Part shown: piece by piece, positions 1 through 7,552 of the stretch | Layout of the letters: each line of letters begins with the position of its first letter | Position numbering within the stretch: position 1 is the stretch's first letter | DNA from: Candidatus Manganitrophus noduliformans | Lineage (GTDB): Bacteria; Nitrospirota; Nitrospiria; SBBL01; Manganitrophaceae | Length of the DNA: 64,000 nt | Direction: 5' to 3' | NCBI RefSeq assembly: GCF_012184425.1 | Contig: NZ_VTOW01000001.1 | Location: 1,798,001-1,862,000, forward strand | Program-made: the position numbers and the translations under genes | Notes under the pieces: generated by a model | The model's database searches: none | What the model was told of the DNA's origin: nothing | What the model saw: only the letters and a program-made list of their open reading frames with translations

Positions 1-1220
1 GGGAAGAACCATCCCGATTTTTCGGTCAGGAAAAGGCGGACCGATCTGTCCGGCACGTGAGAACAGATCGTGTCGAGCACCGCTTTGAAGATTCTTTTTT
101 CCGGATAGGGATTGGCGTTGAACTCGTGGAGGGTCCAGGCATTCAAATCGAGCACCGCCCAACCGTCGCGCTCGGTCACAAAGGGCGAAAGCTCGGCCGG
201 CAGACGGGGCGCCGCATCGGGGTGCATCCGGATTTGGCCGTGGGTGACGTTCCCCGTATAGACGTTGAACGAGAGGGCGGAATCCCAGCGGTTCACATTA
301 TTCAGAAGCGGGAGGATTCCAATCAAGAGGACGGCGAGCGCCTGCGGGAGGTTGTAGAAACGGGGGGCGCCGAACATTTTTTTGAACGCAAATGGCGGCG
401 CTTTGTAAAAGAGCAGCCAGGCCTGCGCCGCCATCGTCTGGCCCCAGATCCAGGCGCTGTTGTTCCAGTCGTTTCTGAACGGTCCGATGAGGAAAAAAAT
501 AAGCGCGTGCATCAACAGCGCTTCGTAAAGGGCGAAGGTGCGAAACCGTTTCGTCAGAAGTCCGATCGCAAAGAGCACTTCGAAGAGCGCTGCAAAAACG
601 CCGAGGGCCGGCAGGGTGGGAATGTCGAACGGCAGAAGATCGGTCAGCGGCCGGAGGAACCAGGGGAATTCCTCGTTGAAAAAATGGGTGTTCAGCTTCT
701 GGACCCCCCCCCAGAAATAAACCGCGGCGAGGGTGAACCGAAATCCGGTGAGAATGCGATGCGCTTCTTCCTCGCCCGCATCCCTTCTGTAGGTGAGCAG
801 AAGGAGGAAACAGAAAAAGAAATGATAAAACGACGGCCAGATGCGGCTTTGATCCTGTAGAAAGAGAATCGTAAAAGCCGCAACGATCAACCCGACCCAC
901 ATTTTCGACCGAGGCTGGATGACCAGGGCGAGAAGGAGGCCGGAGAAGAGAGCGAGAAACAAATAATCGAACGGATAGGGAAAAGCCGGAACGAGCCCAA
1001 AGAGGGGAACCAGAGGATAGAGCCGGCTGGAAGTCCAGAGCTTCCAGGAAAAGCCGAGGCAGAGCAAAACGAAAACGGCGAGAAGCCTGATCAATAAGGT
1101 CAGCCGTTTTTCTTCGCTCCCGAAGATCGATGCAGATCCCTCCGGCTGCGATTCCGACCCGCTGAGTCGCGGCGAGGGGCTCAGGTGCGAAGCCGGTTTC
1201 GAACGGGGCTTCGTTTTCAT
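1..1220 (-). CDS. HTTM-like polytopic membrane protein (partial, runs off left edge)
   Basis: An open frame starts at ATG 1218-1220 and runs without stop to base 1, giving about 406 visible residues; the C-terminus lies outside the window. After a charged, Ser/Pro-rich N-tail come several hydrophobic segments. The motifs YFWGGVQKLN and LNAWTLHEFNANPYPE resemble the HTTM (vitamin-K-carboxylase-related) membrane family. A late soluble portion follows the last helix. Upstream of the ATG is only a weak AGAG element. It diverges from the carbamoyltransferase cassette to its right. The function is unknown; the family assignment rests on motif resemblance only. Frames on the plus strand here are shadows. 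Confidence 0.72.
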   Translation of the reverse strand, partial: MKTKPRSKPASHLSPSPRLSGSESQPEGSASIFGSEEKRLTLLIRLLAVFVLLCLGFSWKLWTSSRLYPLVPLFGLVPAFPYPFDYLFLALFSGLLLALVIQPRSKMWVGLIVAAFTILFLQDQSRIWPSFYHFFFCFLLLLTYRRDAGEEEAHRILTGFRFTLAAVYFWGGVQKLNTHFFNEEFPWFLRPLTDLLPFDIPTLPALGVFAALFEVLFAIGLLTKRFRTFALYEALLMHALIFFLIGPFRNDWNNSAWIWGQTMAAQAWLLFYKAPPFAFKKMFGAPRFYNLPQALAVLLIGILPLLNNVNRWDSALSFNVYTGNVTHGQIRMHPDAAPRLPAELSPFVTERDGWAVLDLNAWTLHEFNANPYPEKRIFKAVLDTICSHVPDRSVRLFLTEKSGWFF

Positions 1221-1338
1221 ACGTGCTTTCTCTTCAAAGAATAAACAGAACGAATATATCATAGGTCAGGCCGTTTTCATTCACGGATAAAAATCACCCG
1301 AGGCGACCGCCGATATTCCAAGCGTAAGATCCTCTATC

Positions 1339-1366
1339 TTGACAGAAACCAGGATCGATGTTAAGA
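1339..1366 (+). promoter_or_regulatory. Possible sigma-70 promoter of the carbamoyltransferase cassette
   Basis: TTGACA (1339-1344), a 16-bp spacer, then TTAAGA (1361-1366). Transcription would start almost at the ATG of the next gene (1374), which has no Shine-Dalgarno, so the message may be leaderless. The -10 is imperfect. Confidence 0.4.
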
Positions 1367-1373
1367 CCGATGA

Positions 1374-3218
1374 ATGGCGTCAACCGTTTTAGGGATTTCG
1401 GCATATTATCACGACAGCGCCGCGGCCTTGCTGCGCGACGGCGAAATCGTCGCCGCCGCCCAGGAGGAACGCTTCACCCGGCGGAAGCACGACGCCCGGT
1501 TTCCAGAACAGGCGATTGCCTACTGTTTGAAGGAGGGGGGCGTCCGCCTGACCGATCTTGAATCGATCGTCTTCTACGATAAGCCTCTGGTGAAATTCGA
1601 GCGGCTGCTCGAAACCTACCTCGCCGAAGCCCCCCGGGGGTATCGCTCCTTCGCCGCCGCCATGCCGGTCTGGCTGAAGGAAAAGCTCTTCCTGAAACCC
1701 CAACTGAAAAAGGAGCTGGCCCGCCTTGGACAATGCGGGGCGCCGGCGCTTCCGCCCCTCTATTTCGCCGAGCACCATCAGGCCCACGCCGCCTCCGCCT
1801 TTTATCCCAGCCCCTTTTCCCGCGCCGCGGTCCTCTGCATGGACGGGGTCGGAGAGTGGGCGACGACCTCGGTCTGGCTGGGGGAGGGCCATACGCTGAC
1901 CCCGCAATGGCAGATCGATTTTCCCCACTCCCTCGGCCTCCTTTATTCGGCCTTTACCTATTACACCGGCTTCAAGGTCAACTCCGGAGAGTATAAATTG
2001 ATGGGCCTGGCCCCCTACGGCGAGCCGGCGTATGTCGATCTGATCCTGAAGCAGTTGTTGGATCTGAAAGAAGACGGGACCTTCCGTTTGAACATGGACT
2101 ACTTTCACTACACCACCGGTCTGACGATGACGAACGCCAAGTTCAATGCGCTCTTCGGCGGACCGCCGCGCGCCCCGGAAGAAAAATTAACGCAACGGGA
2201 GATGAATCTTGCCCGTTCGATCCAGGCGGTGACGGAAGAGGTCGTCTTGCGTCTGGCGAGAACGATTCATCGCGAGCTGGGGGTCGATGCGCTTTGTCTG
2301 GCCGGCGGCGTCGCCCTCAATTGCGTCGCCAACGGACGGCTCCTTCGGGAAGGCCCGATGCGGGAGATCTGGATTCAACCGGCGGCCGGCGACGCCGGCG
2401 GCGCGCTCGGCGCGGCCCTCGCCTTCCGGCACCAATATCAGGGGCAGCCTCGGACCGCGACCGGGACCGATCGGATGGCCGGCGCGTATTTGGGGCCCCG
2501 GTTCAGCGCTTCCGAGATCAAGGGCTATCTCGACTCCGTCGGCGCCGTTTATGAGTTTCTGGACGATGAGCCGTTGATGGGATCGGTCGCGGAGATTCTC
2601 GCTCGGGAACAGGTCGTCGGGTGGTTTCAGGGGCGGATGGAATTCGGACCGCGCGCGCTCGGCGCCCGCTCCATTATCGGCGATCCCCGCAGTGAAAAGA
2701 TGCAATCGGTCATGAATCTGAAGATCAAATACCGGGAATCGTTCCGGCCGTTCGCCCCCTCGGTTCTCTCTGAATCGGTCTCCACGTTTTTCGAGCTCGA
2801 TCGTCCGAGTCCGTATATGTTGCTGACCGCATCGGTCCGCGAGGAGCACCGTCTTCCGATGACCTCCGAGCAGCAACGCCTTTTCGGCATCGATAAACTC
2901 AACGTCAAGCGCTCTTCGATCCCCGCCGTGACCCACATCGATTATTCCGCCCGGATTCAAACGGTCCACAAAGAGACGAATCCCCGCTATCACCGACTCC
3001 TTCAGGCCTTTCAGCAACGGACCGGCTGTCCCGTTCTGGTGAACACCTCCTTCAATGTTCGCGGGGAGCCGATCGTCTGCACGCCGGAAGACGCCTACCG
3101 CTGTTTCATGCGGACCGAAATGGATTACCTTGTTTTGGAAAATTTTTTGTTGGCCAAATCGAAACAACCTGTCTGGGAAAAAGAGGATGGCTGGAAAGAG
3201 ACGTTCGAGCTGGATTGA
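1374..3218 (+). CDS. Carbamoyltransferase, NodU/CmcH (TobZ) family
   Basis: This 614-residue protein transfers a carbamoyl group from carbamoyl phosphate to a hydroxyl of an unknown acceptor. The N-terminal Kae1/YrdC-like part has EHHQAHAAS (residues 133-141, metal-binding histidines) and GGVALNCVANG (about 310-319). The C-terminal part carries FGPRALGARSI (about 426), the conserved carbamoyl-phosphate/nucleotide-site motif of the family. Full length for the family. It overlaps the next gene by 32 nt and heads a cassette with SxtJ-like, DUF5989 and SGNH-hydrolase proteins, a combination seen near envelope polysaccharide or natural-product genes. No Shine-Dalgarno precedes the ATG. The acceptor substrate cannot be told from sequence. 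Confidence 0.93.
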   Translation: MASTVLGISAYYHDSAAALLRDGEIVAAAQEERFTRRKHDARFPEQAIAYCLKEGGVRLTDLESIVFYDKPLVKFERLLETYLAEAPRGYRSFAAAMPVWLKEKLFLKPQLKKELARLGQCGAPALPPLYFAEHHQAHAASAFYPSPFSRAAVLCMDGVGEWATTSVWLGEGHTLTPQWQIDFPHSLGLLYSAFTYYTGFKVNSGEYKLMGLAPYGEPAYVDLILKQLLDLKEDGTFRLNMDYFHYTTGLTMTNAKFNALFGGPPRAPEEKLTQREMNLARSIQAVTEEVVLRLARTIHRELGVDALCLAGGVALNCVANGRLLREGPMREIWIQPAAGDAGGALGAALAFRHQYQGQPRTATGTDRMAGAYLGPRFSASEIKGYLDSVGAVYEFLDDEPLMGSVAEILAREQVVGWFQGRMEFGPRALGARSIIGDPRSEKMQSVMNLKIKYRESFRPFAPSVLSESVSTFFELDRPSPYMLLTASVREEHRLPMTSEQQRLFGIDKLNVKRSSIPAVTHIDYSARIQTVHKETNPRYHRLLQAFQQRTGCPVLVNTSFNVRGEPIVCTPEDAYRCFMRTEMDYLVLENFLLAKSKQPVWEKEDGWKETFELD

Positions 3219-3630
3219 TCAAATCGTAAAGCCTCCCCCCCCGCCGACGGTCAAGGAGCTGCGCTCGTTCGGCCTCCTTATGGGGTGTTTTATCGCCGGG
3301 CTCTTCGGCTTGCTCTTTCCCTGGCTGTGGAATCTGAAATTCGTTCTTTGGCCTTGGGTGGTTGGAAGCGTCTTCGTCCTTTGGGCCTCGGCCCTGCCGG
3401 CGACCTTGGCCCCTGTTTTTCAGGGTTGGATGATCGTGGGGGGGATTCTCGGATGGATCAACACCCGGATCATTCTCGCGCTGGTTTTTTATCTCCTCTT
3501 CTTTCCGCTCGGACGCGTCATGCGGCTGTGGGGATGGGACCCGCTGCGGCGCGCCTGGAAGAAGGAGGGGATCAGTTACCGGATCCAAAGCAAAGCGCTT
3601 GATCGAAAACAGATGGAGAGACCATTCTAA
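3187..3630 (+). CDS. SxtJ-like membrane protein
   Basis: 147 residues with a Pro-rich N-terminal tail and three or four hydrophobic segments (about residues 28-45, 50-67, 73-100), ending in a basic tail. The start ATG 3187 follows GGGAAAAAGAGG and lies inside the end of the carbamoyltransferase gene; an upstream in-frame ATG at 3055 would overlap by over 160 nt and is less likely. Its stop TAA overlaps the next ATG (TAATG), so translation is probably coupled. SxtJ-family proteins regularly sit between a carbamoyltransferase and DUF5989; their role is unknown. Confidence 0.85.
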   Translation: MAGKRRSSWIDQIVKPPPPPTVKELRSFGLLMGCFIAGLFGLLFPWLWNLKFVLWPWVVGSVFVLWASALPATLAPVFQGWMIVGGILGWINTRIILALVFYLLFFPLGRVMRLWGWDPLRRAWKKEGISYRIQSKALDRKQMERPF

Positions 3631-3782
3631 TGATCGAATTTTTGAAAGACCTCTGGGGATTTATGAGGGAACGCAAAAAGTTTTGGCTTGCGCCGATTAT
3701 TCTGATTTTGGTCTTGCTGGGAACGCTGATCGTTTTTACGCAGAGCTCGGCGGTCGCTCCGTTTATCTATACGCTTTTTTGA
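3630..3782 (+). CDS. DUF5989 family small membrane protein
   Basis: A 50-residue protein made of an amphipathic start (FLKDLWGFMRERKKFW), one strong hydrophobic helix (APIILILVLLGTLIVF) and a short tail ending in APFIYTLF. The length, the RERKKFW motif and the ending match DUF5989, always a very short protein next to NodU-type carbamoyltransferases. It starts one base inside the stop of the SxtJ-like gene. Function unknown; probably an accessory of the carbamoyltransferase at the membrane. Confidence 0.85.
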   Translation: MIEFLKDLWGFMRERKKFWLAPIILILVLLGTLIVFTQSSAVAPFIYTLF

Positions 3783-3893
3783 AAACGGCCCTCAGAGAGA
3801 TCCCTTCCCCCGGCATCACCGTAGAACGCTGTCGCCGCTTTAACCCCAGCCTTGTAACGGTCGCGCAAACATCGGAACGGAGTCAAGAAGTCT

Positions 3894-3921
3894 TTGTATA
3901 GTCATGTTTCGATGTTATAAT
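3894..3921 (+). promoter_or_regulatory. Sigma-70-like promoter of the SGNH/TPR gene
   Basis: TTGTAT (3894-3899), 16-bp spacer, perfect TATAAT (3916-3921). The expected start site is about 3928, only about 7 nt before the ATG at 3935, which has no Shine-Dalgarno. A leaderless transcript is likely. Confidence 0.55.
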
Positions 3922-3934
3922 ATGCGGCAGCACG

Positions 3935-6067
3935 ATGGATGAGAAAGATCACAAAGAAAGACCGACCGAAACGGAAACCATTCCTCGCAACGCGCTACGC
4001 CGCCCCCGCCCGTTCTGGAAAAACATTTTATTCACGATCATCATCGTCACCGCTTTTTTCGGCCTCCTTGAACTCCTCTTGGCCTTGATCGGCGTCCGCT
4101 CGGTTCTCGTGACCGAAGATCCCTTCGTCGGATTCGCCGAAGAGATTCCCCTGTTCGTGGAAGAGCGCCAACCGGACGGATCGGTTCTCCTCAAAACGGC
4201 CCGGAACAAGTGGGATTGGTTCAATCGAGATCAAGCTTTTCCCAAGGAGAAGTCGGGAAACAGCTATCGGATCTTCTGCATGGGGGGATCGACGACCTAC
4301 GGTCACCCCTATTATGACCGGGTCTCGTTTTGCGGATGGCTGCGGGCGTTTCTGCGCGCCGCCGACCCGTCGCGCGACTGGGAGGTGATCAACGCCGGAG
4401 GGATCAGCTACGCCAGCTACCGCGTGGCCCACCTGATGAACGAGCTGACGCAATATCACCCCGATCTCTTTATCGTCTACTCCGGACAAAATGAATTCCT
4501 CGAACAACGCTCCTACGGCGGCCTGATGGAACAGCCTCCCTGGGCGCTTCGGGCAAGCGCCCTGCTCAGCCGAACCCGGACCTGGGCGGCGATAGAACAG
4601 GCCCTCGAGGCGGTCCGGCCCGACTCGATCAAAAAGGCAAAAGAGCGCTATCAGCTGAGCGGCGAGGTGAATGAAATTCTCACCCACACCCTCGGCCCGA
4701 CGACCTATCGTCGCAATGATCCCCTCAAAGAGCGGATCATCGCGCACTTCCGCCTGAACCTGATCCGGATGGTCCAGATTGCCCGGGAGAGCGGCGCGGA
4801 GATCCTCTTCGTCCAACCCGCGATCAATCTTAAAGAGATGTCCCCTTTCAAGAGCGAGCACAAGGAGGGGCTCGGCGAAGAGGGGCTCCGTCGGTGGGAG
4901 GAACGCTACCGGCGCGGCGGGGAACTTCAGAAGGAAGGCCGCTTCGACGAGGCGTTGGCCGCTTATCGCGAGGCGCTTCAAATCGACGATCGTTACGCCG
5001 ACCTCCATTACCGGATCGGACAGGTTCTCTTTGAAATGAAAAAATACGACGAGGCGGAAAAAGCCTTCCGGCGCGCCGTCGAGGAGGATATCGTCCCGCT
5101 TCGGATCTTGCGATCGATGCAACAGGTCGTCGAGGAGGTGGCCGCGGACGAAGGGGCGCCGCTGGTCGATTTCCCCCGTCTTCTCAGAGAGGCCTATCTG
5201 CGCCAATACGACCACGCCGTCTTCGGCAAGGAGTATTTCGTCGATCATGTCCATACCAACATCGAGGGTTACCGTCTCTTGGGTCTGGCGCTGCTCGATC
5301 AAATGGCCCGACAGAAAATCGTCACCCCCGGTCCGTCGTGGGGGGCCGAGACGATCCGGACCGTGGAGAAAGAGGTGATGTCGGGCCTCAACCGCTTCGC
5401 CGACGGGTTGGCCCTGAAGAATCTTGGGAAATTGTTCGATTGGGCCGGAAAATTTGAGGAGGCCAACGCGGTCTTCTTGCGGGCCTTGGAAGCGCTCGGT
5501 CCCGACGCGGAGATCTATCGGCGGCTGACCACCTCTGCGATGGGCCGCGGGGCGTTCGATGAGGCGATCTTTTATCTCAGCCAGGCGGCCGTCCTCGAAC
5601 CGGACCGGCCAGAGATCCATCACAAATTGGCGAGATTGCTGGCGCAGCAGGGGAGAATCGAGGAAGCGATCGAACATTATCGAATGGAGCTTCAGCGTTT
5701 TCCGAACAACTATATCGTCCATACCGATCTGGCGGTCATGCTTGCAAGGAAGGGAGAGAACGAGGCGGCGCGGGGCCATTTTGATGCGGCGCTGAAGCTG
5801 TCGCCCGATTTCGAGTTCGCCCATTTAAATCTGGCGATCCTCTTGGCCAAGGAGCGGCGGTACGAGGAGGCTTTGGCCCACAACCGGGAGGTGCTTCGTG
5901 TGAACCCCGCCCAGCACCTGGCGCACATTTATTCCGGCGTGATCTTGAAAAACCAGGGGAAGACCGAAGCGGCGATTCAGCACTTCTCCGAAGCGGTGCG
6001 GCTGAAACCGGACGACCCGGTCGCAAAGAAAAACCTGGAAGAGGCGCTGGCCGACCGCAAAAAATAA
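3935..6067 (+). CDS. SGNH/GDSL hydrolase interrupted and followed by TPR repeats
   Basis: 710 residues: a cytoplasmic Pro/Arg-rich tail, one transmembrane helix (about 30-54), then an SGNH-type hydrolase presumably outside the membrane. Visible blocks are GGST (117-120, nucleophile Ser119), the block III motif GQNE (184-187) and DHVH (437-440, catalytic Asp and His). A TPR unit (about 320-385) lies between block III and the DxxH block, so the TPR interrupts the hydrolase fold; five or more further TPRs fill residues 470-705. The family esterifies or de-esterifies glycans. With the upstream cassette it may act on a carbamoylated envelope polymer (inference). A shrunken relic of a paralogue lies at 18456-18600. 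Confidence 0.82.
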   Translation: MDEKDHKERPTETETIPRNALRRPRPFWKNILFTIIIVTAFFGLLELLLALIGVRSVLVTEDPFVGFAEEIPLFVEERQPDGSVLLKTARNKWDWFNRDQAFPKEKSGNSYRIFCMGGSTTYGHPYYDRVSFCGWLRAFLRAADPSRDWEVINAGGISYASYRVAHLMNELTQYHPDLFIVYSGQNEFLEQRSYGGLMEQPPWALRASALLSRTRTWAAIEQALEAVRPDSIKKAKERYQLSGEVNEILTHTLGPTTYRRNDPLKERIIAHFRLNLIRMVQIARESGAEILFVQPAINLKEMSPFKSEHKEGLGEEGLRRWEERYRRGGELQKEGRFDEALAAYREALQIDDRYADLHYRIGQVLFEMKKYDEAEKAFRRAVEEDIVPLRILRSMQQVVEEVAADEGAPLVDFPRLLREAYLRQYDHAVFGKEYFVDHVHTNIEGYRLLGLALLDQMARQKIVTPGPSWGAETIRTVEKEVMSGLNRFADGLALKNLGKLFDWAGKFEEANAVFLRALEALGPDAEIYRRLTTSAMGRGAFDEAIFYLSQAAVLEPDRPEIHHKLARLLAQQGRIEEAIEHYRMELQRFPNNYIVHTDLAVMLARKGENEAARGHFDAALKLSPDFEFAHLNLAILLAKERRYEEALAHNREVLRVNPAQHLAHIYSGVILKNQGKTEAAIQHFSEAVRLKPDDPVAKKNLEEALADRKK

Positions 6068-6096
6068 TCGCCCGAGAAAGGTCCGACGAACGGCGT

Positions 6097-7350
6097 TCAT
6101 CGCGTCTTTATTTGCATCCGACGGATGATCGCATCGCTGAATTCAGAACAGGTCACCCCCTTCGAATCGGGCGTCAGCCGGGCCAGGTCGTGGGTGAAAC
6201 ACCTTGCCTCGAGCGCTTTCCCGATCCCTTTTATCATCAGGTCGGCCGCCTCGGTCCATCCGATGTGACGCAGCATCATCTCCGCCGAAAGAATGAGCGA
6301 GGAGGGGTTGGCGATGTTTTTCCCGGCGATGTCGGGGGCGGTGCCATGGGTCGCTTCAAAAATGGCCACTTCGTCGGAGAGGTTGGCCCCCGGTGAAATG
6401 CCGATGCCGCCGACCTGCGCGGCCAGCGCGTCGGAAATATAATCGCCGTTGAGATTCAGCGTCGCGATGACGTCGTATTCCTCCGGACGCAACAAAATCT
6501 GTTGGAGGAAGGCGTCCGCGATCACATCTTTGATCACGATCCCATTCGGCAATTTCAGCCACGGCCCGCCGTTGATGTCGACCCCGCCAAATTCTCGTTT
6601 GGCCACTTCATACCCCCAGCGCTTGAACCCCCCTTCGGTGAACTTCATGATGTTCCCTTTGTGGACCAGGGTGACCGATGTGCGCCGATGGTCGACGGCG
6701 TACCGGATCGCGCGGCGGACCAACCGCTCACTCCCTTCTCTGGAGACCGGCTTGATGCCGACGGCGGCCGATTCGGGAAAGCGGATTTTCGTCACCCCCA
6801 TTTCACTTTTCAGGAATGCGATCAGCTTCTCGGCTTCGGGCGAACCGGCTTCCCATTCTATCCCGGCATAAATATCTTCGATGTTTTCGCGGAAGAGGAC
6901 CATGTCGACTTTGTGCGGCTCTTTCAGCGGGCTCGGCACACCCGGAAACCAGCGGATGGGACGGAGACAAACGTAGAGATCGAGCCGCTGCCGCAGCGCC
7001 ACATTCAGGGAGCGAATCCCTCCGGAAACCGGGGTGGTCAACGGGCCTTTGATCGACACGACATAATCGCGCATCGCCGCCACCGTTTCATCCGGCAGCC
7101 AAGCCTCCCCACCGTAGATTTGTACCGCCTTCTCGCCGGCATACACTTCCATCCACGCTATTTTCCGTTTGTCCCCGTAAGCATCGGCCACCGCCGCATC
7201 GACCACGCGCCGCATCGCCGGGGCGATGTCGATCCCGATGCCGTCCCCCTCGATGAAGGGAATGATCGGGGAGTCGGGGACATTTAGGGTGTGGTCCGAA
7301 TTGACCGTTATTTTTTTGCCTTTGCTTGGGACGTTGATGCGTCTCTGCAT
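6097..7350 (-). CDS. icd: Isocitrate dehydrogenase, E. coli Icd type with NAD+-type cofactor residues
   Basis: 417 residues, close to E. coli Icd throughout ([53 protein letters not shown]). It converts isocitrate to 2-oxoglutarate, or the reverse in a reductive TCA cycle. The cofactor loop reads [15 protein letters not shown]: Asp340, Ile341 and Ala347 occupy E. coli positions Lys344, Tyr345 and Val351, the substitutions known to switch from NADP+ to NAD+. E. coli Tyr391 is His387; Arg395 is kept (Arg391). NAD+ preference or dual use is therefore expected. The regulatory serine of the RSLNV motif is Ser114. A good Shine-Dalgarno (AGGGGATGAAACC) precedes the ATG. It stands alone between converging and same-strand neighbours. 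Confidence 0.95.
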   Translation of the reverse strand: MQRRINVPSKGKKITVNSDHTLNVPDSPIIPFIEGDGIGIDIAPAMRRVVDAAVADAYGDKRKIAWMEVYAGEKAVQIYGGEAWLPDETVAAMRDYVVSIKGPLTTPVSGGIRSLNVALRQRLDLYVCLRPIRWFPGVPSPLKEPHKVDMVLFRENIEDIYAGIEWEAGSPEAEKLIAFLKSEMGVTKIRFPESAAVGIKPVSREGSERLVRRAIRYAVDHRRTSVTLVHKGNIMKFTEGGFKRWGYEVAKREFGGVDINGGPWLKLPNGIVIKDVIADAFLQQILLRPEEYDVIATLNLNGDYISDALAAQVGGIGISPGANLSDEVAIFEATHGTAPDIAGKNIANPSSLILSAEMMLRHIGWTEAADLMIKGIGKALEARCFTHDLARLTPDSKGVTCSEFSDAIIRRMQIKTR

Positions 7351-7470
7351 GGTTTCATCCCCTTCAGCCGTCTTTATTCAGTCTATCATTTTAGTTTAGG
7401 GGGTCGGGGAGGGCTTATCAAGACCACCCGTCCGGCGGTGAATGAAAAGGGGGGAAGGGAGGTTTTGGGG

Positions 7471-7516
7471 AAAAATGGCCGGGGCGCCCCCGCTTCGGAA
7501 AGAAAGGGCGCCCCGG
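7471..7516 (-). terminator. Intrinsic terminator of the DUF4091 gene
   Basis: An 11-bp perfect stem (7479-7489 with 7506-7516, CCGGGGCGCCC arms) is followed on the minus strand by CCATTTTT. It lies about 35 nt past the stop of the next gene upstream on that strand. Confidence 0.75.
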
Positions 7517-7552
7517 TTCGCTACCGTCCGCTTCTCTTAGGAGAGGCGGGTC

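Noticed and set aside
226-860. Plus-strand frame over the left-edge gene
   Set aside because: Shadow of the minus-strand membrane protein, which reads continuously with helices and family motifs.
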